This document shows positions 1-13,300 of a DNA stretch of 64,000 bases, piece after piece. The DNA is from Opisthocomus hoazin (taxonomy: Eukaryota > Chordata > Aves > Opisthocomiformes > Opisthocomidae), in the NCBI RefSeq assembly GCF_030867145.1, contig NC_134414.1, positions 75,754,504 through 75,818,503 on the forward strand, in the 5' to 3' direction. A program made the translations under genes and the position numbers. The notes under the pieces are model-generated. The model was given only the letters and a program-made list of their open reading frames with translations. It made no database searches and was not told the DNA's origin. Position 1 is the stretch's first letter. Every line of letters starts with the position of its first letter.

Positions 1-3000
1 AATCAATCTAGATATGTGCATCCTCTGGATGGTATCCACTTCTGCTGCAGCAAGAAGCGATGGAAGCTAGAAGCAAGATCATTTTGTACTCTTTCAAAAC
101 TAGAAAGATGGAAGCTTAAACCTGAGACTGTTACAGCCACAGAGCTGAAGAAGATACTTTTGATGTATGTCCTGGAAATATTGAATTCACCCAGGATTCA
201 GCGTTGAAAACACTATGAATTCCAGATAGCCAAGTTTAACATTAGAATATCAAAGGCTTTATAAAGCAACTACACAAAATGGATTCATGCTTCCCTTAGA
301 GGGAAGATTAATGGCAATTGTCTCATAGTAGAAATCTCCTCCTAAGCAAATGAAGGATACCTAAATCTACTCCACTTGGTTTTAACAGATAGATTCAGAG
401 CAGTTCCATATACATTTTTTCTCTGACAACCAAACTCATAAAGATATTTCCACTCACAGTCCGCCTTCTTTACCTAGTTATTCCTGCCCAGCATGACAAC
501 TCATCATCCTATAGTTGTAATAATAAAACTGCTTTGGGGACTTTTCTGTGATACAGAACACTGAAATTATTTAGATTAAAAAATATACCTCTAGAGGTGT
601 TGGACTGGATGATGGACTTTTACCCCCAAAGAAATGCACACAAAAATGTCCACACTGTGCATCACATCTGCGTAAAAAGGGTCCATCTATTTTTATTTTA
701 CTATGGTATAGCACATACAATAATTTCCAGATGCAATGCCCTGGCTTGGAATATCACTAGAATCACGCATCTTTTCAGTGTTACAGTGAGATTTCAGGTA
801 TACTGCAATTTCAGAATTATCTTAGCTGAGGAAAGAAATGCTCCTTTGAATGTTGACCACATATAGGTTTAAATACAAGCATTCTAGCAATAGAGACGTG
901 GAGGTCAGCTCTGGCATCCTCACTGTGAAGACCCTTCACAGCATCTCAGCCCATGGAGGGTGATTACGTGTACTGGTAGCAACTCCACTCAGCCAAGAGG
1001 ATCAGACGTTCAGGGCTCTTCCTCCTTCTGCCTGCAAAACATGCAGAAGATACACGTGGCTGCAGCAGCAGGCCATTCGCCGGCACTTGCGGAGGTGCGT
1101 CTTACAGCAGGCTGAAGACCCAGTCTCAATTTCCTCTACAGAAGAGGCAGCAAGACAGATGGGAAAATGCTGCAGATGGTATGCATCCAGTAAGCATGCT
1201 ACCAGGTGAAGGTACTGACCAGCACCAGTGAGCAATTTCAGAGCTCTTGCTTGGACTTGGCACTAAGTGAATGAAGTAAGACAAAATACTTAGCAGTGAA
1301 GAGTCTCTTATATAGAAATTCACAGGTTCCCTGGCTTCTCCAGGAAATCTTGAATAACGTAGTGTATTGAGTAGTACTTGCAGAGCCAACCTAAAAATAT
1401 TAATGCCTGAGAAATTCCACTGGAAATGTATTTAAATAAAGAGTTTACAAGTACATTTTCCCTTTACTCTGGTAGGATGTGAATTAAATCTGGCATGATT
1501 TTCAACTCTTCCTCTTTCTCTCTTTGCCATTTAAAGGGAGAAAGAAACATCAGGCACATGATGATCCTACCTCCCCAGAGCTGGGAGATCTGGGGAAACC
1601 ACCTTCCAATAAGATCGAAGTGGGCAAGACAACAACCATTTTCTTTCACAGTGAAGTTTGTCCATTTTGTGGTTTTAGCAGTATCACGTGATGCCCATGA
1701 ATGAACTTTGTCCCTGTGGACCCCTTCAAATTTACAATTTGATCCATTTTCCTGGTCAATACACACACACAGAAAACCCCTTCTACTACCTGGTGAGGAT
1801 GACCCAAGGATCGGATCAGAGATTGCCACTATTTCTTACTGTTTCATTTGTTGAGACTGTGCTCACCATGACAGTACAAATACCATTACACTGCATGAAG
1901 TAAGTATCTATAAAACATCTAGAGAAGAAACAGGTTTGAACAACTTCTGCAATTACGAACCTGAAAAATGCTGTTTACATTTGGTTCTGCACTTATTAGA
2001 CCCAGGCTGGAAAAGAAGTCATAAATTTCCTGTGCTTATACAACTTGTAAAGTGTCAGACAAGAACCCCACAGGGATCTTCCTGGTAGAGCAGGTTCAGT
2101 TCCCAGTAAGGCTGACTTAGCCTCTCATTTGTCTGGAATAAACCAGTCAGTTTATTCAACACAATGGGGGCAAGGACTAGAAGCCACTTCTGGAGGCCCT
2201 GAACAAAGTTGAACAGATCTTGTTTTTCAGTTTGCTGCATCATTTGGCAGCAGAGAGTTCATGAGCAGACTGTCTTCTATTTATTTATGTACTAGAGCAA
2301 TGGGAATACAGAACTATCAGCTCACAAGAAACAATATTGGAGAGGCCAGAGAAAACAAGTCAAAAAGCAACATTTGAAGGATTTCCTGACAAACTCCAGA
2401 AGAACACTGTTTTTTGTAACTTCTCTGGCTTCTAAGGTGGATGCACTTCCCACATCCTCTTATCGAAGAGCCAAAGGGTTAGATTTGTTGTTAGATGTCT
2501 CTGAGGATGAACAGAGCTGATGTTCTGGGAACTTTATCTCTCCTCTGAATGACTGGAACTCCTGGCACTCTCCAGAGAAGATGGTTCATGCCAGAAAGAT
2601 TTGTGGTCCTCTGGCATTTTACACTTCTTTGTGAATGAGAATTGAGGAATGCTCAGGGAGAAATAAGATGATGCTTGTGGGTCGGACACATGCAGATCCA
2701 CCTCCAGGTACTTAACCAGCCCTCAATCAAGATGAGGAACTAAAAGCCAGTGGCAGCTTGTATATTAATAAAAAGTGAAGGACTTGGAAAGTATTCAGAC
2801 AGCCCGTGTATTCCCTAGCAGACAGGTTAAAAGGTGTGCTGAAGGGATTTTCCTGTCCTGACCCATCTCTGCTGGTAGAAGGAGCTAAGACTTTCAGTGT
2901 TTCTCCAATTACTTGTCATTGCCTCTGTCTCAGAGGCATCCCTCCCTCTGCCAGCAGAGCTACTTTTGTAAGCATTGATCCACTGCAGTTATCAATGAGC

Positions 3001-3841
3001 TGAACTGGTATGAACAGCGTAGCCGATTAATATTCTAGTTCTTGAGAGGTGGCATCTTCCAGCGTGAGAGATACCAAGCAGCTGTGGAGGGCAACTGGGA
3101 ATAGTCTGGCAGGCAGAGTCACTGTCTCTTATCAGGTGTCCAGTAACAGAAGCTACATCTTTGTCAGGAAAGGTGGAATAAAAGGGAATTAAAAGCTGTC
3201 ACAAATTCCTTAGCCTTACAGTGACCAGAGGCACACCACACAACTAGATGATCTCGGAGCACATAAGAGGACATGTCTTGTGGCAGAGAGAGAATGTAAA
3301 ATGTGGGATGATCTCTGGAATTAAAAAGGGAGATGTAGGACTGAAAGATCTGGAGGAAATGAGACAGCCTGCATTTTCTGTAAGGAGGCATTATGAGACT
3401 TGAAGAATGTGTTTATGAACAAGTGTTAGTGAAGGAGTCAGAAGATACCAAACAACTTCAGGCAAAGAGGGGAAAGGACGGGAAATAGTGTGGGAGGATA
3501 GGAAGATGGGTTCCATATTGACTGGAGGTGGTCAAAGACTAGGCAGGGAGTGGATGCAGAAAAAAACAGAGAAAGATCTTCCTCAGCAGGAGGAGAAGCA
3601 ACCTCTGAATGTAGCAGCAGCAGCAGCTGAAAGATGCAGGGACATTAGCAACTCCTAATGGACGCAAGAATAAGCTGAAGGGACTGTCAAAATTCATAGA
3701 CAAATCCTCATTAAATTCTCTTATTAAAACAAAGAAAGAATTTGCCCAATTTCTCTCTATCTAAAAGACATAGTGTGCATAGTCTGGATACCACCAGATC
3801 ACAGCAAAAGGAGCTGACTGCATTGCATTACTTCTTATAAC

Positions 3842-4343
3842 TGTCCAGCTCTGGAGCCCTCAGCACAAGAAGGACATGGAGCTGTTGGAGAAGGTCCAGA
3901 GGAGGGCCACAAAAATGATCCAAGGGCTGGAGCACCTCTCCTATGACAAAAGGCTGGGAGAGTTGGGGTTGTTCAGCCTGGAGAAGTGAAGGCTGCGGGG
4001 AGACCTCATTGCGGCCTTTCAGTACTTAAAGAGGGTTTATAAGAAAGATAAATCTTCTCAGCAAGGCCTGTTGTGTCAGGAAAAGGAGCATTGTTTTTAA
4101 ACTAAGGGAGGGTAGACTTAGACTAGATATAAGGAAGAAATTTTTTACTATGAGGGTGGTGAAACACTGGCACAGGTTGCCCAGAGAGGCAGTGGATGCC
4201 CCGACCCTGGAAACATTCAAGGCCAGGCTGGATGGGGCTCTGAGCAACCTGGTCGCGTTGAAGATGTCCCTGCTCACTGCAGGGCGGTTGGTCTAGATGA
4301 CCGCTAAAGGTCCCTTCCAACCCAAAGCATTCTACGATTCTAC
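3842..4343 (+). mobile_element. CR1 LINE, 5'-truncated 3' end
   Basis: A typical bird CR1 tail: it opens with AGCTCTGGAGCCCTCAGCAC, continues with GAGGGCCACAAAAATGATCC, and closes with GGTCCCTTCCAACCC and the terminal repeat ATTCTACGATTCTAC. It holds only the last part of the reverse-transcriptase frame and 3' UTR, with stops. It lies antisense to IL1RL1. Confidence 0.9.
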
Positions 4344-6942
4344 TTAGGTCATGAAACTCATTTCTAAAGAGCTGATCAGCTTCTCTTCGAAGCATTTATT
4401 TCCTGTTTAAAAAAGGTAATTGAAAAGACACTTGGGACAGACACTTTTTTCACAATACAGCACTTTCCTTCACACACATATGTGAACACAGACGTGTGTG
4501 CACAGCATGCATCCTAAACTGGAAAATACACTTTTTTCCCTGCAAAATGTCAAGCTTTGTCAATGACATCTGTTCCTGGCAGTGTAAAGAGAGTATTTTT
4601 GTTTTCCATGGAGACAAAACCAAACAGCTCTCACCAACCTTGACTGTGAAAGGAACTCCTCCTTTTCTTGTCACTCCTCTGGCAATTTTTTATTCTTATG
4701 TGGATTGCAATTGTTATCAAAGCAAATTGCTAGGCTAAATTATAATGATATTGCCAACAGTGAACTAGGACTTTAAGTATTTGATTATGACAGAAAAATA
4801 GACTTAATTTCTAGTTCCCATTGAAAATATCCATGTAGTGAGCCAAATCATTAATTCATCAGGTTTTTGAAGACAGAAACTATTGCCATAAGACTGAACA
4901 GGTACTAACGCAGAGGATTGCTGATGCAATTGCTGACAACATCTTTGCTTCCTCCCTTAATCCGTCACCTGTGCTGCTAAACACTATTTCTATAGCCCAT
5001 TAAATGCCCCCGAGACTGACTTATTTGAGTAGTAAGTGGCATGACACCTATTCATCTCTTACTTCCTAACACAGACACCTGCTATAAATAATGATAATGT
5101 AACCCATACTGAATTCCCTGGAAAAAAAAAATCAGAATACAGAGCAGGAACTTGTGTGAAAAGCACATTAACAGGATAGTAGGTAGCAGACACAATTTGT
5201 GCTGTGGGAAACACTAAGGAACAACCACATGTTTTACGAAAAACACATTTTTTTCATTAAAAATAAACAAACAAATAAAACACAAAAAGAAATAGAGTAC
5301 ACATTTTTATTACACATTTACAAGCAAACCCTGCAGCATTTTTATTATACTCAGAGGCAAGCTGTCATTGTTTTAGCATAAATATTACTCAGCTGCGCAA
5401 GGAGTGAGTGAAGAAAACTAAAGCAAAGCACCACCATTTCTGGATGTAGCATTGCTTACACCAACAGTGCTGAATAGCAGAAGCAGGCATCTTGACAAGA
5501 GCAGCAACAAGGGGAAGGGAACAGACATCCACACAAAACAGGCAGCAGCAAAGGGGGGTCACAGTCAAGAGTTTTCATGAACATTTACTGAAGACCTATG
5601 GATAAAAAAAACAAAACAAGAGTTGTCTACAACAGAAATTAGATTTAATGAATCACTTGATAAATACAGAATATAAAATACACTCTTTCCTTCATGTAGT
5701 TTGCAATATGGGGGCCATAAATGACTTGTTTTGCCTGAACTAGAGTGAGCACGAACTGTTACTCAGTTTCCTTTCCTCTCATTGCAAGTATACTCCCATA
5801 TGGAGATAATTCAGTGCAGAGCTGTTTTGTTTCCAGCTTCCTGAGTCATGCTACACTTGCCCTCATTTAATAATATCCAACCAAAACTTTCCTCTGGGGG
5901 CAATCAGTGTTGTCCTGCTGGATGATGACCCATCCTCTGTTATAAGTCACCTATATCCCTTCTAGTCTAGGCTATGGCAAGGAAATAGGTCTATGCTTTG
6001 AAGCCATAATCCTGTAGGAAGCTATGAACAGTCAAGGATACCGCAGGACATGGAGCTGTGCACACCCCATGATCACAATACAGTTGGTTTTACTCTTTCC
6101 AGCATTCCCTCACAGAAAACTAATCCCTGTTAAAGACCCTGGGATTTCTTCTCAAGGTCCTTGGTGGTTCAGCACATCTGAGGTGATAAGAAAGGAAATC
6201 ATTGACCGCAGCTTCTTGTGCCTTCGCAGACACAGTAACATTTTCTGCCATGAGAATCACACTGGTGTTGGTGACAGTGCTTTCTCAGGGGTTTGACTAG
6301 CCCTATTAAAAAAAACATTCCCATAGCAGCTAAAGACCATCCCAGCCTCCACCATGTACTGACCTCAATTTTCCTTCTCTGGCACCAATTAATAGAATCA
6401 TGAATTTAAAAACTAAACCAAGGGAAAGCCCCTGAAGCGTTATTCACACCTCTGTGCGGCACACAGTGAACACAGTAGTGCTCGGAGGGAGAGAGGATAA
6501 AGGCAGACATCACAGACGTTAGTCACGCCACCTAACATTCGGTCAAAAACCCAAGGCATTACAGTGGATGTGGTATGGGAGGGAAGGCAAGAAAACTGGT
6601 AAACTGTCAGCTGAAACTCTTGCGTTCAAAGTTTGCTGAATTTCTGCCATAGTTCTGCAGTAGAAACAACAGTTTGATTCTCAAAAGAAGATGGATCTCT
6701 GCTCCTCATAATGCGTGTTAACACTGACGACCAAAGGAGAGGTCAGTTCCTTGCCTGGCTCTCATCTGCAGAGGATCCTCTACAGCCTGAGTATCTTGCA
6801 GAGCAGACTGCACTATACCAGTGTGCTTCAAGTCCAAGTGCACTGCCTGCCTTCACGGCAAGGGGAATTTGTCACCAAGCAGAAATTTCCTAGAAACAGG
6901 ATATTCTTATTACAGGGCTCATACACTGTCCTGCTCTGCATC

Positions 6943-6948
6943 TTTAAT
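6943..6948 (-). terminator. ATTAAA signal in the intron after the last IL1RL1 exon found
   Basis: The common variant polyadenylation hexamer lies about 190 bases past the read-through stop at 7133. It could end a soluble ST2 transcript. Hexamers of this kind also occur by chance. Confidence 0.3.
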
Positions 6949-7132
6949 CTTTCACTGCTACCATTTGGGTAACGTCCCCCCTCCCAGCATAATTTACCCC
7001 AAGGACTTTCATGACCTAATGAAGCTGTGAGAATTTTGCCACTGCATTGAATACGCAGGGAGGAAGCAGGCTGGTTTTTTCTTCTTACTAGCAGAAACTT
7101 TCTTATGAACAGAAACAAATAATAAAATAAAG

Positions 7133-7191
7133 TCACCAACATTCTTCAAACCGAGTGCAAAGGGTAAGAAAACAAAACAAAAAAATCCTAC
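7133..7191 (-). CDS. IL1RL1: Read-through tail for a soluble ST2 form
   Basis: If the donor after 7192 is not used, the chain gains GRIFLFCFLTLCTRFEECW and stops, giving 336 residues in all. Mammalian soluble ST2 is made in a comparable way by alternative 3' processing, and the human form has 328 residues. That this happens here is inferred, and the tail is rather hydrophobic. Confidence 0.4.
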
Positions 7192-7349
7192 CCTCACACT
7201 GTGCTTTGAGTCGTAACGTCACCGTGGCCTTTGTGTTGTGCATTTCGTTCAGCGCTACGCATGTGAAATTTGACCGCAGATCCTCCTTTTTTATTTTAGC
7301 AATATGCAAAGTGGCCTCTCTGTAATACTCTTGCTCACGTCCTTCAAAA
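7192..7349 (-). CDS. IL1RL1: IL1RL1 exon coding second half of Ig3; last exon found
   Basis: 158 nt, phase 2 to phase 1. It codes FFEGREQEYYREATLHIAKI, then SNFTCVALNEMHNTKATVTL. The acceptor follows a long TC tract (CTCTCTCTGTTAG). The donor, G|GTAGGA, is weaker than the others in the gene. Without splicing the frame stays open for 19 codons to a stop at 7133-7135. Confidence 0.88.
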
Positions 7350-10300
7350 CTAACAGAGAGAGAAAGAGCTGGGACCGTTGTCTTCAATGGCTAGGCGCAG
7401 TTTGCATAGAAGAAAGATTATTCTGTGTTCTATGTACTTACAAATGAGTTTTTTCACGAAATCTTGAAAAACCTAAGTATTTCACCGAGATGTTATCCAC
7501 ATCCCATGTGACAACAGCCATCGGCTGTTTCTTAATCCCCAGGCGGGCCTGACATTTCAGAGACAAAGCAGCACCTAATCAAGATACAGAGCAACGTAAA
7601 CATTCCTTGACGAAAAACAAGTCATTTTATTTTCCTTATAACATCTATTTCTACAAATACTCATACTACCTGTGAGTTTTGTCTTAACAATTTTGACATT
7701 TCTCTGCTGAGAAAATGATGCATAGAAGAGACTGGAAAGAAATAGTAAAGGGAGATTTTAACAAATGATCTAATATGACACCGAGGATTACAAAAGGAAT
7801 CATTTCTATTTGTTATGATGAAGACAATGCAGACTTTACTTCTGATGCTTAACCCACGCAGTCAGCTGTTGAGGAACATGAAAAGCAAATGCTGGTTTAC
7901 ACAAAAATGTACATGGAAATAGCATAATTTAATGTCAGTATATATTATTTTGCGTAAGTCTTGTGTGAAGACTCTTACCTTGGATTTTATTCAAGCTGGA
8001 CAGAAGTAAAGTAAACCAGCCCAAGTGAAACTAAAACAGGAAATTACTTATTAAGTATTTGTCATTAGGAAATATTTATTCCAAAGTAAGAGTCACCATT
8101 GCACCAGAAGAAGGTATGATTAAAACACTTTAAACTATTTCCATGTAAATCTGCATCTAAGCAGGGCTTAGATAAGATTAACAAATCTTATGGCTTACAT
8201 CCTGAATTGTTATTAGCAAGCATACAGAAAGCCCTTCAGTTTTGCAAATAGGAGACATTACATCCTGTACAGCAAGTGGTTTTTAAATGCAAAGTGAATT
8301 TTCTCCTTGCAAGCAGTGCCAGATTACTTGTTGTCCCAGAGGGGTGGACAGGGTGCATAGAGCATTAGAGACTGACCATATTATTAGAGAAAGGTGGTCC
8401 TGGAGCACAGATCATCAAATTCCGAGTGACAAAGCAACGAGGGAGAAGAGGAAAAAAGGAACAGGAATGCGAGGCAACTCTCTGAGCATGCAGCCCCAGG
8501 CCCCTGCAGTCCCTGCTACCACAGCAGTCTCGCTGTAGGACAGAAACAGTGGAGTAGTAATTGTGATCCCTTCTCCCAGCGGCCCAGATTGACCCCACCT
8601 GCCCTGGGAGACAGGTATCCTGGGCTACATATTCAAGCTTCAGATGGACTTGCTTTCTGGAGAGGTCCACCTTTCTCCACTGACTACACAAAAACCCTAG
8701 ACAGCTCTTATGCCTACCACAAGCACCTTGCTCTGATTCAGCAAGTTACACAGGGTGAACCTGAACCATGGAGAACTTCTATGGTCCTAAAGCTCTGCAT
8801 CACAAGCTCTCCAACCTGTTCTTTCTAAGTTCAGTCCTTGATCCTGTTTTTCAGCCCTCTTGGTGTCTTCCACCTAGACAGGTCTGCTCAACACTAGCCA
8901 ACGTGGACATCAGTCAGGCAGTGCTCCACAGTCTCAGGGCCAGCGACCAGTCCCTTGCTCTCCTTCATTCACCAGAAGAGACACAGCCACTGCCTCCAGA
9001 CCAAACTGCAAGTAACAAGGAGTATCTCTAGCTGCAAGAATAGTCCATCCTTCTCTCTTAGGGGTACCATCAAGCAGTTTCAAGGGATTTAGCTAAAGCT
9101 CTCTTTGAAGTGGATGGAAGCTGTCACACCTTCAGCTGAGATGTAATAATTGACCATGTGAGTAATCTTAGACTATCCCAGTAAGGGTAGAAAGGTTTAT
9201 TTAAATAGCCTGAAATTGCTGCTTAATACCTAAATAAGCCTTCAGTTATATCTAGCTTCACATCACTGTGCCTGGGGTGAATTAAATCTGGTAAACATTA
9301 TGGTGCAAAAATGTAATGAAAAATTCCGTCACTAAATCTTCTTGAATATCCTCATGTTCGCTAGGGCATCACAAAATGTTAATTTAAAAACAATTTAAAG
9401 GCTGTACTTACCAAGCTCCACTTCTACTATGTCTTTATCTTTTGGAAATAAAATTTGAGGAGGTAGAGGTGAGTGTTTTGCTTTAGAAATTAGGAAAAGA
9501 AAGTAAGTACGTATTAGAAAGTTGTGAAAAAAATGTTTATAAGATAATTATTATAATCTGTACAGTTAATATTTTAAGATCCCAAAGCAGAATTGCAAGC
9601 TATCACTACAACAGTGTTTCACATGTCTGTTGGGATCACCTGACTTTATTCCTATGACCAGATATTCCTGGGGAGTCTGTACATGTCAATACTTTAAGCA
9701 TTTTCTCCCCATTTATGTAATGTTTACCTTTGTGCATAAGCAAGGAAAATTTCTAGTTTCTCAAGTACTGTTTTAGCTGCTGAGTGGAAACAAAAAAAAA
9801 TGCAGTTCTGGGTTTGTGCATTTTCTCAGTTGCATATTTTATTTTAAAAGAGATAAAGAAATTCCTTCAGACATTTGAGAAATTACTCATATCCATGATA
9901 TGAAATAGCGAATATGTACTTTCATGCAGTATCTGAACTGGGGACCCTCTAGCCCACAGCTGCCCACCTGTGTTCCCTGGCTTCCCCCCACCTCCGCAGC
10001 CTGACAGCCTAGCAGTTCTGGTTCCCAAGACTCTTTCTCTGATGCCTGCGCACCGCTGCTGCACACAGCTGCTTCCCATTACACCAGTCTACCATGAGAC
10101 TGAGCATCCTTTATCATTACCTTTTAGAAGCAATACTGCTTTTCCTTTGACATATTTATTTTCCATCTGCACTAATAATTGTTATGGACAGGTCCAAACT
10201 ACATCCAGCAGCTTCACTTGAATTAGGTATTCAGATCTTTCAGATTTTTTTTCCCTTGATGCATTTTTCTTCTTTTCTTGCCCTTTATACTGTCTCGTAT

Positions 10301-13300
10301 TTCCCACTGCAAAAACATTGCTTGCTATCCTTTCCCTCATTAAGCTTTTCCATCTCAAGGCACTTCTGTGAAACCTACAACCATCTTTCCCTAAAAAAAT
10401 CTGCAGGAACTCATTTAACCCCCTGCTTCCCAGGCTGCCAGAAAAGCAATTTTTTTTCACCCATCCTAACTGTTTCTAATTTTCATCATCTGGATCCGGT
10501 AAAAAAGAACTCAGGAGAAAGTCAGTAACTTCCTAGCTAGCTGACTATGCTAAGTTCTCAGCTGCCAGCATTCAGAGGCAAAAGGTCCTCTGCGTCAGTG
10601 TGGATCTGCAAGGCAACAGGAATGTAGATCATAAGCCAACCATATCAAAACGTAACAGCTCCACTCATCAGCATAATAACTTTAAAGGCTGATAAAAACT
10701 CAGAGAAGTTGTCACTTTGAACTGGAGCAGACAGGACAGATCCAGATCAGATTTCACATGCTATGTTTCAATCCCTTCTTTGTGCGATAATTTCTAAATT
10801 AATCTGGCTTTCTCTTGAAATTAAGTAATCTGCCTGGATGTAACAAAGTCTGCCATAAATTTGGATGCCTTTGTGCTGAATAAAACCCAGCAATTTTCAT
10901 TATAACCCAGACACAACAATATTCCTGACCAATTTAGAGAAGTTTTGATGAAAGTACATTCAAACAAAAATTGTTAGGCAGAGAAGTATTGTGTAGACCA
11001 ATAGGGTGTCACAGGGAAGAGGTGGAGGAAAGGCATGACACCTCTTAAGCTACTGTACTAGGTCTTGGCACGAATCCGTCTTCTATCCAGCTCAGAATAA
11101 TCAGAACAAACTCCACCACTGAGATCTTTGCACAGCAGCAAAAACTGGAATAAAGGCTCCTACGCTCCAAACCTGCATTCTGCGTACAAAGCTGGGTGCC
11201 TCCCCACAGCAGAAAGGTCTGATGTCAGTCTGCAAATTAACATTCCCTGGTTTTCAAAAATTAAAAAAAAAAACCCAAACCCAAAACAAAACACCCAAAC
11301 CCAAGCTGCTCCTAGCCCCAGACCCCCAACATTTCTGACTGGTTTTCTGCTGGTCTGATTGCAGAACTGAAGGCACATTTTGAAGTCTTGGCAAGCTGAT
11401 ACAATCTGGAACTGCTGATTGCTGCATGCTCTTCCTTTGACCACCATCCAAATACACAGCCTAAAGGCACCCAGAAGTCCACACATCTCAGCCATGTTGG
11501 CTGCGTTCTGAATAACAAAGACACAATAATCACTGAGCTCCACTCATTTTCTGCCCGTGTGTATATATATTGCTCATTTTGTCTCCTTCAAGACAAATCT
11601 AAAAGTTTTTTCAGCTCTACTACCAAATAAATGCTAGATAATCAAGATGGACCACAAGGTATTGAGTTGTAGGCCATCAACACATCAGTGATCCAATGAC
11701 CACTAGATGATGCTCACTAGCTACAAATTCTTCTCCCTTCGAACAAATAGAAAGCAGAGCTTTGTGGCATCCCACTGAGGAGACCCTTCATTTCAGAAAT
11801 AAGTGCTAGCAGACAGCTCTACCAACCACAGTCCTCAGAGACTTTTAGCAAAAAGTTGTATGTGACCAGGTCTGAATTTACACCCATCTTGCTCCCTTTG
11901 GAATCCCCATCCACAAAATTCACCTAAAAAAGCTGATCTAAATTTTCAGTAAGAACTTAAAACAAACCTACAGAAACTCTTTTTTCTCTTTAATACACAA
12001 AAGGAGTTTCCTTTGCTTTAAGTAGACATCAGCCTTTTATCTTAGCAAGCTACAAAACGACTGTCTTACCCTTACTTATGAAAATCCTTGTTGCTGATAC
12101 ATTAAACACATTTCCTCTATGAGTGTAGGTAAATTGACAAGTATAATAACCATTATCCTCCTTTGTTTGGTTTTTAATAAAAATGTATTTTTCTCCCTTG
12201 AAGTATCTCTCTCCCTGAAGAGGCTTGCAGTCCTGGAAAAGAAAACATACTTTATCTGGCTGCAAATAGCTTCACACAGTAATCTGGTCTACAACTGGCA
12301 CTATCAGTTTAATAATAATATCAATATTATTTACCTTATACCACTGGACGATAGTAGCATTCTTATAATTGTCAATTGTAGGACAAACAATTTTTCCTCT
12401 TCCAGTGTCATTTGGGTAACGAATCTGACTTGGGAAACATACTCCTTGCTTGTATGGATACACCTGCACACTCATGTTGAATGACTTTGTGCGATTATTT
12501 GAACTTTAAAAATGGAATAAAGGTATGTCAATGATAGCATTTTTAGATGGAATATACTAAATATTTGTAACAAATGTGAGTTTTGTTTTTTATAAACATA
12601 TGGATTATTATTGTAGTTCAGTCATAGACTGATTTAACAACCTGTCATAAAAATAGGAATAGCAGAATGAAAAGTTACATGAATTGGTGTACACCACAAA
12701 AAAATGACATCATTTCCACACATAATAATTACACTGTATTACACTGTATTATTAAAACATGGGGTTTTTTTTCTAGTCTTACACCTTTCACTTTTCAGTG
12801 TTGCACTTACAATTGTATAACACAAGTGTAGTTCCCAGAATCCTCTCTAGAAGTTGGCAGAAACCAAAGAAATCGTGTAAAGGAAAATATTCGTGATCCC
12901 TCTTCTTCTGCAGGAATTATTTTGTTACTCTCCGTGTGATACCAGGTGATTTTCACAGATGAACTCCATCGAGGACATTTTATAACTAAAGCCTCACCTT
13001 CCATTGCATCAACTGCAAATGAACGAAAGATAAAAATCTCAGATTAAATAAACCTTAGCCCACTGAGACAGAGGACAACTTGGTATTCCTGGATCATTAG
13101 GCCAGCCAGGTGCTTCTAACTACCTTTCTTGAGTTTTCAGAGATTATATATGGAAAACTTATTCTCACTGGATTTTTTTCAAGAAAAAATTTGTTTACCT
13201 TGAGTTATCGAGCCATTTATTTGCAAAAATAGTAATTAATGCATGGGACAGAATTAAAAAAAATAAACCTACCCTAGATTCAAACAAGAGATACACTAAA

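Larger units (their letters stand above)
1..7132. other. Left flank: likely IL1RL1 intron, no exon recognised
   Basis: Both strands were searched for a membrane helix followed by the LWYR or LWRD juxtamembrane motif, and for TIR boxes 1 to 3; none was found. Short frames here have no family features. The only assigned element is the CR1 copy at about 3842-4343. The stretch is consistent with a long intron before the membrane exon. Confidence 0.5.

Noticed and set aside
4026..4395. Minus-strand frames of 83 and 90 residues
   Set aside because: They are antisense readings of the CR1 tail at 3842-4343.
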